A stretch of 64,000 nt of DNA from Melitaea cinxia (lineage: Eukaryota; Arthropoda; Insecta; Lepidoptera; Nymphalidae). Position numbers and translations under genes: made by a program. Location of the stretch: NCBI RefSeq assembly GCF_905220565.1, contig NC_059416.1:7130001-7194000 (forward strand). Reading direction: 5' to 3'. Under the pieces are notes generated by a model. That model was not told where the DNA came from. It did no database searches and worked only from the letters and a program-made list of their open reading frames with translations. Positions 47,486 through 59,738 of this stretch are shown piece by piece; within the stretch, counting starts at the first letter, position 1, and the number at the start of each line of letters is the position of its first letter.

Positions 47486-48144
47486 CTAAATGTCCTCTCA
47501 AAACTAACTGGATAAACATCTGTGTAGTATATTTACTTATTAGTTGTTATTTTACTTAATAATTGTTAATTATAATACGTAATTTATACTAATTTTTTTA
47601 TGGTATTAATATGTAAGATAAAATTCGTTGCTCTTAGAATTGCAGAAATTGAGAACATTGTTAATAAATATAAAGCTTCATTTGTTGAAATATGCGTATA
47701 TTAAAACGAGTAGCAATTAAATTAATGTCAACTTTTTCACACGAATATTTTGAATAAATGTTATGAATCATAAATATTTTAACTACAAAAATACATACAC
47801 GTCAATTCGTAAGTAATTATCGCAGTACAAATCGTGACAGAGTAAAAAGTGGAAATATTAAAAAAAAAACGTTTTTTGTTATTACAAAAGCATATTTCAT
47901 ATTCTATTTCAGTGGTTCTCAATCTTCGGTATTCTTATCCATAGGGGTACGTAGAGCCTATTGGTGGTGCCAGTACGTGAAAATTATATTAGTAGTAGCG
48001 GTAATACTGAGAAGCTTAATAATATTGTGACAACAATATGTTAGGGGCAACAATTTTAATAAAAGTAATGAAATTTTCGTCCTTAAGTTCAAATAGTAAA
48101 CGTGCATACTTTTTTATACGACTAGAGCGGCAAAGTTGCAGCGG

Positions 48145-48330
48145 GCATTCCACAGCAGGAACACAACACTTCTTAAGATCCAAGTATTATTTATTATAGT
48201 TATTATTCCAAGATCCAGTATTATTTAGCTGTGATCTTCTATACGGTTGAGATACTTCCACAGTCGGGCTATTCCAGATTTTGAGCAGGATATTGAGGTA
48301 GGATTTCCTACTGTGCCCTACCTTCATAGC
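48145..48330 (-). repeat. Dispersed repeat family C, rearranged reverse copy
   Basis: CATTCCACAGCAGGAACACA is followed by TATTTAGCTGTGATCTTCTA, CAGTCGGGCTATTCCAGATT and CCTACTGTGCCCTACC, again in reverse order. A local duplication of AAGATCCAGTATTATT-like sequence is visible near 48180-48225. Confidence 0.5.
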
Positions 48331-49434
48331 GGACTTACAAACATTATTATGATATATATTTACAATATATTGTTTAAAATTAACCTTATAACTAATAACG
48401 TAATAAGAGCATCGAAAGAAACGACACACGTTTTTAAAATTTCCTATGGAGGTATCAATAGAGTGGTACTCAAAACGGAAAGTCTTATCTACTGTTACTG
48501 GAACAAAAATAAAAGATTGGGAAGCACTAGGTATTACATTCGAATTTTACCGAAACCATAAAATATAAAATAGAAACAAACTCAACAAATAACATCGAAA
48601 AAGTTAAACAACGATAAGTTTTCGAACGTGATTTATTTTGTACGTGTGGGATTATTCGTATGGGTAATTTTTAAAAGGTTTTTTTTGATATCATTATTTG
48701 AAAACTCGTTATATTATATATTTAACACTTAAAGCGCTTAAAGTTATAGTCATATCTTCAATAATATAATTATGTGATTCGTTCTTCGTCGCGCTTTTCC
48801 CCTCTATTATTGAATACATTATTAACGAACCAATATACACTAGTATTAATTTAAAATCAAACATTAAAGTCACTAACGAGGCTAACCTATTTTCTAAAAA
48901 AAAAATCTCATTTTAATTTAACGAGAGGGTCCAGCGATACGTATGTAATCAGGACACATATTAGCTCATTAATCCTCTTATATACGTTAGTGATAAAGGG
49001 ACAATGAAAGATTTAGCGATTGAAAGATAGATAAGTGTGCGTGTGTGTGTGTGTGCGTGAGCTTAAAAAGAAGTGTGTTTGGTATATAAATAGAATAAAC
49101 ATATCATATTGATGTTATGTGTCGTAGTAGGTATTGTATTATATATTATTATTTTATTTAAAATAATAATTCTTATTTGAATTTAAGAGGTGTCAAAATT
49201 GTATTCTTAATAATGAAATTAAGCATCATAGATAATTCAAATTAAAGGATGTTATTCAAGTACCTACTCTTTACACAAACGCTTCACAAACCTACTCTGA
49301 ACGCTAAATATCAATTTCCTTGTACGAGAGTACTTGTTTCGAAGTGTAAGGTTTGTTGTTAAATAAGATTAATCAGTGTACTTCACGCGCTTTAACGTAT
49401 AAATAATTAAAAACAAAAAAAAATCTTCCGGGCG

Positions 49435-49545
49435 TTTGGAACATAATACACAAACACAAACGTACTGACCACGACAAAGTACGGCCTAAACTACCTATGT
49501 GCATGGGGTCGAACCTGTAGCCATTGTGCCATCGCGATATCTCAA
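49435..49545 (-). mobile_element. SINE fragment with head
   Basis: ACACAAACGTACTGACCACG, GTGCATGGGGTCGAACC and GCCATTGTGCCATCGCG correspond to the reverse of the SINE body, box B and head. Confidence 0.55.
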
Positions 49546-50531
49546 TGTTAAAACTTTGACGTAAGCGATCTTAGGAATAACTTTGGATTATAAGCAGCGG
49601 TAAAATTCTTATACATTAACTCTTATATAAACCGCTATGGAACACATTAGGATAGATAAAACTGCTAATTAAACATTGTTTCGGGTAATTTTTTAAAGGA
49701 TATATTTAGTTATAAACTTAGTGTTTAAAAGCTCTCTGGAATATTTTTAATACATTTTTTAAAATAAAAATCTAATAATTAAAAATGTTTCATTTCGTAA
49801 ATATAATTCAAACAATACGAATGCGCGGGTTGAAAACGCTGGCTTTTCCGCAGGACATAAAGAAATTAAAAGAGATAATTGTAACTGAAAGTAGTAGACG
49901 AATGAAACAATACCAGAATTGTTATTGCTGTAAAACTGCGATAAAATCCGAAAAAACTGTTTCATTATAATGAGCGGAATTCACGTAAACATTAGAAAAC
50001 AATATAATACAAGAATAAATCTATTATACATATAATAAAATGGTAGGAAACTCAAAACTGTACATTGAATATTTTTTTTAAATAATACTTAGGGTGTGAA
50101 CTATAATCGATACCGAAGCCAAAAATATAGTTTTTAGAATTTTTTGTCTGTTTGTCTGTATGTAGGTATGTCCGGGATAAACTCAAAAAGTACTGCATGG
50201 ATTTACCTCAAAGGCACGAATATTATTAAGAAGTCGGGTCAACATATAGGCCACGTATTATCACGTTATCACCTACGGGGAACGAGCAGTAAACCTTTAT
50301 TTCTTCAACGCATTCTGTAACAACGTGTAATCTAACGACGCATATTTGAATGTTGTTGTTATTATGTTAATAACCACGCTATAAGCTAGCTTCACATCAT
50401 AAAAATCACGCAATGATCTATACAAATAAATAAAATTGGAATGTCTGTTTGTAATATTGATATAACCGCTTTTTACTAAATGCATATAGAATGTATACAC
50501 GGTACATATACCAAAATAACATTTTTTCTAA

Positions 50532-50534
<3 letters not shown>

Positions 50535-50564
<30 letters not shown>

Positions 50565-50594
50565 TTCTGTCTGTCTATCTGTCTGTCTGTCTGT
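50535..50594. repeat. TCTG tetranucleotide microsatellite
   Basis: About 14 TCTG units have two interruptions (TTTC and TATC). It directly precedes a decayed helitron-like phrase (AACAGCTGGACCGATTTTGA). Confidence 0.9.
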
Positions 50595-50756
50595 TTATTC
50601 CGGCTAATCTTTTAAACAGCTGGACCGATTTTGACGGAAGTTTCACTGGCAGGTAGCTGATGTAATAAGGAGTAATTTAGGCTACTTTTATTTTAAAAAT
50701 TTATTTATTTTATAACTTTGCAAATTGAACAAATACTTTTATGTTAAATTCCACAG

Positions 50757-50942
50757 TAAATAAATAAATAAATAAATAAATAAACACTTTACACTCAACG
50801 GCCCCCAGTAGGATTTTCTCCTGTGTTGGGGGTCTGGAAACACACACAATACACAAGCACAAACGCCCAGACCACGACAAATATCTGTCGTGCCAGTCGC
50901 AACAGTCAGTACAGTGACCGCTGCGCCAACGCGTCGTCATAA
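50757..50942 (-). mobile_element. tRNA-derived SINE, short subtype, with TAAA tail
   Basis: On the + strand it begins with AAATAAATAAATAAATAAAC, then CCCCCAGTAGGATTTTCTCC, CGCCCAGACCACGACAAATA and CTGCGCCAACGCGTCGTC. The box B region is degenerate. Confidence 0.7.
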
Positions 50943-52235
50943 TCAACCTTAATACACGTCTTACGGTTAAAAAAAATGCTAACTGTCATATATTGTACTG
51001 TTATTAACAATATACCACTACTACAGAAAAGGTTATACATATAATATGACGACACAAAAGAATAACAGTCATAACAACGAACTGTAGCTCCTGCGGCTGC
51101 CATCCTCACATATGATAAATGTTTGTGTAAGTAATAAAATAAATCACTAGATTTAACTCTTGATCAATTAAAAAAAAAGTTATTGAATTAAAAACTAAAG
51201 TCGCAGATGTCGCTATTATGTATATTTCCATTGCAAGTCGAGTCCAAGTACTAATTTCTGTTTAGTATTCACAAAGTTAAGAGTTTGTCTCGAAGTTTCA
51301 GGTGAGCTGCGTACTCGGTTCGCTAAGAAGTTAATTTCGATATTAAAATGTCTCGTCATTTTAATTTATGCTGTTTCTGTGAGATATCTTTGAGAAATCA
51401 TTAAAGGCGACTTAATATCTTAAGATTTTATGTGTGCCTGTCATTATACGTGAATATTATAAAGAGAAAAGGTTTGGTCTAAATATGAACAATTATTTGG
51501 ATTAAACAGTGTCTCTCCTATTACCAATACGAAAAAATTATATTATAAATTTGTAATAATGATATTAACTACAAGGTTTTTATAAAACAAAACTGGTTTA
51601 GACTTTAGTTTTTAACATTGTGCCATGGAATAAAATATACTTTTGTGTCTGCGTTTGCATACTACTATTAAATTGTAATGATTAAAGAAAAGATATGTGA
51701 GATGAAAGAAAGCTTTAAAGATTTTGGAGCTCATTAAAATATTGGATTGTAACCTATTTTTTTTCTTTCAAAGTAAAGTTTATCGTTTGTGTGTCATGAT
51801 TTTCAATTAAATAGAGTGATTGATAATTTGATTTTTAAAATTAATGTGTGTTTTGGCTAAGATGATTTCCTTTTATTAATAAGATAGAGTTTTGATTTTT
51901 TAAGCGTCACGATTTTCCGTTAAATAAGATATTGCTTTGATTTATGAAATTAAGGATGTTTGTTTTGACTTGAATGATTTACTGTTCGAGGCAAAACACA
52001 TTCTGAAATGAAAAAGTGACGTTCCAGACAGCTGGCTATTTTTTAAGTTAGCCCTCGTTGGGCATTGGGGCGAGTGTGATTCTATAATTGTTTTCGGAGA
52101 ATTTTGTGAAAAAATTGTGAAAAAAAAAATATTGTGCTTGTACTCTAAGTGTGCGAATTAAAAGTCGTTGATATTGATGAAGGAGTTTTTTTTTAACATA
52201 AGCAAACCAAGTCCCTCGGAGATCGTCACAATTCG

Positions 52236-52549
52236 CATCGTTTCAGCCTGTTATATCACAACTATTGTGCATAGGCCTCTTTCCACATGTAGGAGAAGGA
52301 TCAGAGCTTAATCCACCACGCTGCTCCAATGCGGGTTGGTGGATATATTCCCTATTATTAGTAACGATCGCTATCAGGTGTACATGATAACAACCGGGAC
52401 CGACGGCTTAATGTGCTCTCCGAGGCACGGTGGAGAGACCCAATAGGACTGCAAAAATACCCAGGCCACGGCAAACACCTGTATGGCCATATTTGTCATG
52501 TGCGGGGATCGAACCCACAACCGCTAGCGCAACAGGTACAATCCATGGC
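52236..52549 (-). mobile_element. tRNA-derived SINE, left part, interrupted by a LINE
   Basis: The + strand reads GCATAGGCCTCTTTCCACAT, CCACCACGCTGCTCCAATGC and CGACGGCTTAATGTGCTCTC. It continues to GGGGATCGAACCC (reverse box B) and breaks off at AATCCATGGC. The missing head continues at 53708-53744. Confidence 0.8.
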
Positions 52550-53221
52550 GTCCATCCACCAGTCGTTTATAACAACGCCGTAATCAGTTACAGCGACACA
52601 GTTAAAAACCTCGGAATTATCTTCGATAGACATCTTTCTTGGGCACCTCAGGTGAGTGAGATGAGCCGTAAACTATTTGCAGCTATCGGATCACTACGAC
52701 GACTGCAATATTTCCTCCCTTTGCCTACCAAAATTACATTAGCACAGTCACTCCTTCTACCAATTCTTGACTATGCTGACACTTGCTATCCTGATCTTAA
52801 AGAGGAGCAATTAAATAAGCTTGAGTGCCTTCAAAATCTTTGCATACGGTTCATATTTGGTCTTCGCAAATATGACCACGTTTCCGAATTTCGCAGTTGT
52901 CTCAAGTGGCTTCCGATTCGCTTTCGCAGGAATACTCACATACTCTCGCTACTATATTGTATACTTTTTCATTCTGATACACCTCTGTACCTTAAGGAGC
53001 GTTTCAAGTATCTTTGTAATACACACGAACGCACCCTTAGATCTGAGTCTACTTTGATGCTCGAAACCCCAGCTCACACTACTTCTTTTTACTCCAATTC
53101 CTTTTCAGTTAAAGCTGTTCAACTTTGGAACGCTCTACCTCTTCCTATAAAACAAGCCCAATCCCTGTCTTGCTTTAAAAAATACCTCAAGGCGCACTAT
53201 TTGTCACTTAGTACGTCATAA
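52550..53221 (+). pseudogene. LINE reverse-transcriptase protein, C-terminal fragment
   Basis: The frame encodes VKNLGIIFDRHLSWAPQVS, LLLPILDYADTCYPDL, LECLQNLCIRFIFGLRKYDH, AVQLWNALPLPIKQAQSL and FKKYLKAHYL. These are the thumb and C-terminal motifs that follow the RT core in CR1/Jockey-like elements. The catalytic YxDD region is missing because of 5' truncation, but the remaining frame is free of stops. The open frame reads back into the SINE (from 52430) only by chance. Confidence 0.8.
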
Positions 53222-53707
53222 TTGTTTTTATCTCTGCATAACATATTGTAGGAGTATCGCTTCACTTGTATTTTGTATTCTATGCTATTATTCATATTAT
53301 ATGTATTTCGTTTATATGTAGGTATGGTATTTTTATGCGTATGTATATATATGTGTATGTATGTCTGTGTATATATATCTGTGTATATATATATATGTAT
53401 ATATATATGTTTGTATGTATGTATCTATGTATGTATGTATGTATTGTGCTGTATATGTATGTGTATTTGTACTCGATAGTTGATATTGTTCTAGGTGACA
53501 CTAATTGTCACTTCTCTGCATACACTTCTCTACCGCTTTTTCACTACGCTGTGTCCTATATGCCCAAAGGTTGTCTGGAAGAGATCGCTACTCTAGCGAT
53601 AAGACCGCCTTTGTACACTGTTTTTTTTTTTTTTTTTTTATTTGTAATTTGTTATTGTGTTGATTGTTGTTGTGTACAATAAAGAGTATCTATCTATCTA
53701 TCTATCT
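52550..53707 (+). mobile_element. 5'-truncated CR1/Jockey-type LINE inserted in a SINE
   Basis: The insert is flanked by ATCCATGGC at 52541-52549 and 53708-53716. It holds about 223 open codons (to TAA at 53219-53221), an AT- and TATG-rich 3' UTR, an AATAAA and a TATC repeat end (53687-53710). The 5' truncation and simple-repeat 3' end fit target-primed reverse transcription. Confidence 0.85.
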
Positions 53708-53744
53708 ATCCATGGCTGTGACCGCTGCGCCAACGCGGCGTCTT
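53708..53744 (-). mobile_element. tRNA-derived SINE head, right part of the split copy
   Basis: ATCCATGGC (target duplication) is followed by TGTGACCGCTGCGCCAACGC-GGCGTC, the reverse of the SINE box A region. It completes the SINE begun at 52236. Confidence 0.75.
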
Positions 53745-54548
53745 CGTCACAATTAAAAAATAATTCGTCACAATTATTCCACCTAAACTTAATAAATATC
53801 TATATATACATATATTGATAAATCTCATAATAATAAATATATTAAGTACATTTCATTAACAACTTCGCCTGACTCTAGATGTTCGCTGAAGATCTCTCTG
53901 AGACAATCGCTTCTATTGTGTTGTTGATAGCTGCGCATTGTTCTCGCGGTTTGATCTGAATATTTATGTCCTGCGATCGGCTTAACAACTGACAGATGAA
54001 AGGTTGACTCGCTTTAGATAAATATACTAGAAAGGTAAGCTAGTATATCTTATATTATCTATTGAGAAAATAGTCTGATGACGAAGTTAAGAAATAGGCT
54101 TAGGTTAATTATTAGTGCCGACCTTCTCTAAAGCCACTGATAATATTCAAACAGCTATAGTATTTATCGTATGTAAAAGGTTGTCGAATTTCTTTGGCAA
54201 CGAGAAAAATTGACAATGATCTACATACTGACAAGTTACTTAATAGTATTTGGACATTTATATACATTTTTAGTGGTTGTTAATCATTACAGCCTATACA
54301 GTTAAGGCGTTAACTAAGCGTGCACGTACAACGTATCTCTGTAACATAAATTTCCATTTTTTTCCATAAAAAGTCTTAATCAAGTGAAAATAAAGGAAGC
54401 AAGCTCAGTACTGTACATATTGTGAGGAATTAAGTATTGTTTATTTATTTAACAAGAAGCCAAAGTAACATAAGTGAATCACAAGAACAACGTTGTCGTC
54501 GAACATTATCATCTTTGGTGGTCAGTTATTGATTAATTTGAAGAAGTT
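53745..54548. other. Non-coding flank and possible 5' UTR of the following LINE
   Basis: No coding feature was recognised. The 5' end of the CR1/Jockey-type element lies somewhere in this stretch, but no target duplication or promoter motif could be fixed by eye. Confidence 0.4.
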
Positions 54549-55595
54549 ATGTCTGAGTCGAATGCATGGGGTTGCTGTCGGCAGGAATGTGCTTCAGATG
54601 ATAATTTTATTATTTGTGCTAAATGCAGAATGTCATTCCATCTTTCTTGCTTGTCAGTTATTAGCACAGATATTACCTCCGACTGGAAGTGTCCTAATTG
54701 CAAGATGAGTACTCCGAAGACTGCTAGAACTGACAACACACCCTTACGGAATGTCTCTATGAGCAGGGGATGCAAAAGACCTGCTATAAATTCTCCATCA
54801 CCGCCAGGTGCTACAATTGGCGAGAACAATCTAAAACCAATTATTCAAGAAATGTTACAGATTTAATTTGGCAATATGCTGAAGCAGTTCAATGATAGTC
54901 TGAAGATTGCCATTAGTGAAGAACTTGCACCAATTAAGCAGGAGATGAAAGATATGAATGAATCAATGTCTTTTATAAACCAAAAGTTTGAGGAAATCAA
55001 AACGAAACAAGAGGCTACAACCGAGAAAGTAAAAAATTTGGAGGTGGAAAATAAAAAGCTGAAGCAAACGGTTGAAAGTCTTAACACACGCATCAACTAC
55101 TTGGAGCAACAGTCACGGTCTTCGAACTTGGAGATTCAGTGCGTGCCTGAAAAGAAGAATGAAAATTTGTACACTATTGTAACCCAACTAGCCAAGACAG
55201 TACACAGCGAAGTAAAGAATACAGATGTTTTGCATTGCACTCGGACTGCCAAGATTGCTACCTCGGGCTCTCGTCCCCGATCAATAATTATACAATTGGC
55301 TTCCCCAAGAATCCGCGATGAATTACTTGCATCTGTTATAAAGTACAACAAATCTAATCCTGAAGAACGACTGTGTACTAACCACTTAGGTATTATGGGA
55401 CCTAAATTGCCTGTGTATGTTGTTGAGCATTTATCACCCTCGAATAAGACTCTTCATGCTGCTACCAGAATTAAAGCAAAAGAAATGGGCTATAAGTATG
55501 TGTGGATTAGAAGTGGAAGAATTTTTGCAAGAAAATGTGAGACCTCTGCTTATATATTAATTAAGAACATGGACACTTTAAATAGGTTAACTTGA
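54549..55595 (+). pseudogene. LINE ORF1 protein with PHD-type finger and coiled coil, interrupted by one stop
   Basis: Codons 1-105 hold a PHD-like zinc finger: CCRQEC, CAKC, HLSC and WKCPNC give the Cys4-His-Cys3 order. A TAA at 54864-54866 stops the frame, which then continues in the same phase from 54867. The second part (from M at 54876, 239 codons) begins with a coiled coil rich in E, K and L, followed by LEQQSRSSNLEI and a C-terminal domain like that of LINE ORF1 and FP25-type proteins. The family role is RNA binding and particle formation; PHD fingers occur in some CR1-group ORF1 proteins. Confidence 0.75.
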
Positions 55596-55625
55596 CTTTA
55601 GTACTTTTTTTTCTTTATTATTTGC

Positions 55626-58521
55626 ATGCTAATAAAACTTTTAATATTTACATTCAACAGTCTAAAAATATATTATCAGAACAGTAGAGGTTTAAGAACA
55701 AAAACTAATTTATTTTATAAAAATCTGTGCTGTAGTAACTACGATATCATAGTTCTCACTGAGACTTGGTTAAATGAAAAAATTATGAGTAATGAATTGT
55801 TTGATGACAGGTATATTGTTTATAGGAGAGACAGAATGAGTTCCAATTTTCTTAACAAAAAGGACGGAGGAGGTGTATTGGTTGCTGTAACAAGAGAAAT
55901 AGTCTCAAGGCGTGTTACTCAATGGGAAAGTAACAATGAGTGCTTGTGGATTATTTTTCATATTGGGAAATCTGAGGCCTCTCGTCAAATAGCTTTATGT
56001 GCAACTTACCTTCCACCACCAGTAAACCTTTCTAGTCTCGAACATTTTATTGATAGATGTAATTACGTCTTTGACAACTGTAATATTAGTGATGTTGTTT
56101 TGATAGGTGATTTTAATTTGGGGGCTATTGACTGGGATGGAGGTCATCGCGATAATTTGCCTTCTACATGCCAAAGTCTCCTTAATTTCGTTGATATGAA
56201 TAGACTCACTCAACAAAAATGATAAAAATTTCTCAGGGCGCATACTGGATCTGGTATTAATTTCGGAGTCTTTGTTGGGTCATATATGCGAGGCAGGTAG
56301 TTCTTTAAGCGCGGTCGACAGGTTACATCCACCCCTAGATATAGATCTGTCTTTTAAGAAAGAGTTCAAACTTCCATGTGATACCTCAAATGTAAGACCA
56401 AATTTTTACAAAGCAGACTACAATAATATAGTTAAACGCTTGGAGGAGCAGAACTGGGAGTCTCTTTTTGTGGATCTTGACGTTAACAAAATGGTTGACG
56501 TATTTTACGATGTTTTGCGTGCAATTATTCGGGAATGCATCCCATTACATAAATCAAGGTCTAAAAGGTATCCTAAGTGGTTTAATAAAGAAATAATAAG
56601 ATGTTTGAAAGAAAAGAATACATTAAGATGTCGTTACAAGAAATATAATAATCCTATGGATCACCTTCAGTTAAAATTAATCAGTAAACGTTGTCAAAAA
56701 CTTGCCAACTCTTTGTATAATACATATTTAGAAAGTATAGAAGCAAAAATCAAAGAAAATCCAAAATTGTTATGGACGCATATAAAGAACAAACGTGGTG
56801 GTACTAGTGCTTACCCTAAATATATGACTGACGGGTTAACGGTATTATCAGATAGCGTTGAAATATCCAACTTATTCGCTGACTACTTCTCTTCTATGTA
56901 TTCCCCTAAATTGGAAAAGGACCTCACTTGCTCTAATGCTTTCCTGAACTCACTTCGCAACAATAGTCAAGTTTTAGATATTCCGAACATAGATCAGGAA
57001 ACCGTGCTTAAGAGACTGGAGGGCATTGACCCCAGGAAGGGTGCGGGCCCTGATGGAATTCCACCAATTTTTATTAATTCATGTGCATCATCTCTTGCAT
57101 TTCCTTTGACGTTAATATTTAATAGGTCTCTTTCGTCGGGTATATTTCCTACCGCTTGGAAAACCGCTAGAGTGGTCCCAATACACAAAACAGGTAATAA
57201 TGATCTAATTTCCAATTACCGTCCTATCTCTATACTTTCTATTTTCGCGAAGATATTTGAGTCATTGATATGTCCTTTTATCCAACACCATCTTAAACTA
57301 TATCTTAGCGAGGATCAACACGGGTTTGTACGACTGCGATCGACTGCGACCAACCTATTAGGCTTTACCGAATTATTAGTGCAATCAATTGACTCCGGTG
57401 AACAGTATGACGTCATATATACTGATTTCACTAAAGCCTTTGATAGGGTTCCACACTCATTATTGATATATAAAATGTCGGTTTACGGTATCGAAGGCAC
57501 ATTACTCTCTTGGTTCACTTCTTATTTATCTGGCCGCTCTTTTTCTGTCGTTATAAATGGATCCCAATCTAAAGAATGTTCAATTTCCTCCGGAGTTCCT
57601 CAGGGCTCGCACTTAGGTCCCATTTTATTCAATTTGTTTATAAATGACGTAGTTAGTAGCTTTTTGTATTCGCGTGTTTTTATGTATACCGATGACTTAA
57701 AATTTGCACGGGTCATCAAGTGTGAACATGACGCTAAATTACTTCAATCTGATTTAGAACGATTTATGGAGTGGTGTACGAGTAACGAAATGCACTTAAA
57801 TACAAAAAAATGCATACATGTCAAGTTTTCGCGTAAATTACATACTATTAATTCAAATTATCACATGGGCGAAGAATTGATAAAAGAGGTAGAAACGTTT
57901 CGCTACTTGGGCGTTGTTTTTGATAAAAAAGTTACGTTCATTCCACATATTGATGGTATGGTGAGTAGAGCAGTCAAAGCTCTGGGGTTTGTTATTAGAA
58001 ATGTAAGGGGTTTCCGTCATACTTCAACCAAAATTTTAGTTTACAATAGTTTAGTTAGAAGTATTTTGGAATATTGTAGTGTGGTTTGGAGACCACATTA
58101 TGCAACGCACTGCTTAAAACTTGAACGTGTACAGAAACGTTTTCTCTGGCATCTTGCTTATACCGTGCAGAAGACCAGTCAGTTGCGATCATACGAATCT
58201 CGACTGAAATATTTTAATATTGACTCTTTGGCACTGCGTAGGGATTTGATTGATTTGCTTTTTCTTTATAAATTAATAAGAGGAATGATAGATAGTGGAT
58301 GTTTGCTAAGTCTTTTCTGATTTTACGCTCCATCGAGGATCCCTCGCAGTACCATAACTCCTCTCTGCCCTCCTCTGCGAAAAACGGTATTGGGTTCAAA
58401 TTCGCCGGTGTGCCGGCTTTGTAAAATTTTAAACTCTTGCAGTGATATGGTTGATATCAACTTTGATTCGTACGGAATGTTCTATAGAGTTGTATTGCAG
58501 TATTTAAGATCCAATTTATAG
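55626..58521 (+). pseudogene. LINE ORF2: AP-type endonuclease and reverse transcriptase, frameshifted
   Basis: Part 1 (55626-56222) is the endonuclease, with YYQNSRGLRTKT, VLTETWLNE and IGDFNLGAIDWDGG. An extra A in the run at 56212-56218 shifts the frame into TGA at 56220. Part 2 is open from upstream of 56272 to 58320 and contains the RT: GAGPDGIPP, YRPISILSIFAKIFE, TDFTKAFDRVPHS, SSGVPQGSHLGP and the catalytic box MYTDDLKF (YTDD in place of the common FADD/YADD, both Asp intact). After TGA at 58318-58320 the same frame continues with FYAPSRIPRSTIT to TAG at 58519-58521, so the original protein was about 66 residues longer. Confidence 0.85.
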
Positions 58522-58767
58522 ATTTATAATCTTTAATATATTTTTTTTCCATTTTTTAACTTACTACTAGGTATAGTTGTATTAAATATGCATGCAATGA
58601 TGAATTTTAAATTTGATTTAATTTAATTTTTTTTTATTTGATTTCATTTTTTATTATTATTTTTATTTTGTTTTATTATTTTATTTGTTTTAAACCAAAG
58701 TGATTTCATTCTTAATTATACGTTATTTGATATATATTAATGAATTTGAGATGAGTAAATAAATAAA

Positions 58768-59424
58768 TGAATTACATATTAAGAACTAAAAGCAGAACAG
58801 GGGAAATATAACCATATTTACGTATCACTGTGCTATTCTGAAGTGTCATGCCCGCAGAAGTCTAAATAATGAGTCAGTCTTATTGTTTGGATTTCTGTGG
58901 CCATGCCACGTCCAGTCATTTTTAATGCATGTTTTGTCCGCAACATATTATATACACTGTCGATCACTGCTGTTTACATTCTACCCACCAAGTTAAGATT
59001 ATTTTCATTAAGTGTGAATTTAGTATGTGACTTATTTTTTTCTTTTTTCTTCCTTTTAAATTATTTATTGTGCTTCTGTAAATTGTGAAACGTGAATACT
59101 TGTGTCTCTAATGTACTATGAATCAATTTTTCTATCAATTGTGAAATTTTTATATTGTAAGTAATGATGACATTATGATGTGTTTTTATGTAATTCCTAA
59201 ACTTTATCTGATATTATGTGATTATTGCTGGGTTATTGTGTTATCTAATGCAACCATAATCTATCTTTCACTAAGTGCAACGGTGATTTTTGCATGTGGT
59301 GTTAGCCTATAAGTGGTTGTTGCACTTGTGCTATGTATTAATTATATTTTAATGTTAAATGTCTGTGAATCAGTGTAAACAACTTTTGGCTAACCTAATA
59401 AATAAAAAAAAATAAAAAATAATA
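58768..59424. other. Non-coding AT-rich block, possibly another LINE 3' UTR
   Basis: No ORF is recognisable. The block ends GCTAACCTAATAAATAAAAAAAAATAAAAAATA, a poly(A)-like finish, and its even T/A-rich composition resembles non-LTR 3' UTRs. The family is unknown. Confidence 0.3.
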
Positions 59425-59738
59425 CAGTCCACTGCTGGACATAGGCCTCCACAAGTTGACGCCAAAAATAACGCGAACTCATGTGTTTTGCCCATAGTCA
59501 CCACGCTGGGCAGGCGGGTTGGTGACCGCAGGGCTGGCTTTGTCGCACCGAAGACGCTGCTGCCCGTCTTCGGCCTGTGTATTTCAAAGCCAGCAGTTGG
59601 ATGGTTATCCCGCCATCGGTCGGCTTCTTAAGTTCCAAGGTGGTTGTGGAACCTTGTTATCCCTTAGTCGCCTCTTACGACACCCACGGGAAGAGAGGGG
59701 GTGGCTAAATTTTTTAGTGCCGTAGCCACACAGCACGT
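59425..59738 (-). mobile_element. RTE-tail repeat (family D), reverse copy
   Basis: The + strand begins CAGTCCACTGCTGGACATAG and continues with CACGCTGGGCAGGCGGG, GACGCTGCTGCCCGTCTTCG, GTTGGATGGTTATCCCGCCA and CGCCTCTTACGACACCCACG. It is the reverse complement of 45607-45934 with high similarity. An A-run precedes it, and the tail side is on the left. Confidence 0.7.

Larger units (their letters stand above)
33036..52235. other. Gene-poor repeat-strewn desert
   Basis: No exon with recognisable domains or convincing splice context was found on either strand over about 19 kb. Recognisable content is SINE copies or scraps (33126-33240, 35443-35785, 44313-44580, 49435-49545, 50757-50942), family C (33381, 42345, 47305, 48145), a CGACTTC repeat (38689-39438), family D (45607-45934), a LINE scrap (46895-47075), microsatellites and one perfect hairpin (40253-40292). 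Much of the remainder is unannotated AT-rich sequence. Confidence 0.6.
54549..58767 (+). mobile_element. CR1/Jockey-type LINE, nearly complete, inactivated
   Basis: ORF1 (PHD finger, coiled coil) is followed after 30 bp by ORF2 (endonuclease and reverse transcriptase) and an AT-rich 3' UTR ending GAGTAAATAAATAAATG. The order and spacing are those of a complete two-ORF non-LTR element. Three lesions are visible: an in-frame TAA in ORF1 (54864-54866), a one-base A-run frameshift in ORF2 near 56212-56218, and an in-frame TGA at 58318-58320. The 5' UTR limit is undefined. Confidence 0.85.

Noticed and set aside
53334..53480. Long TATG-rich open frames with Tyr/Ile/Cys repeats
   Set aside because: They are translation of the degenerate simple repeat in the LINE 3' UTR.
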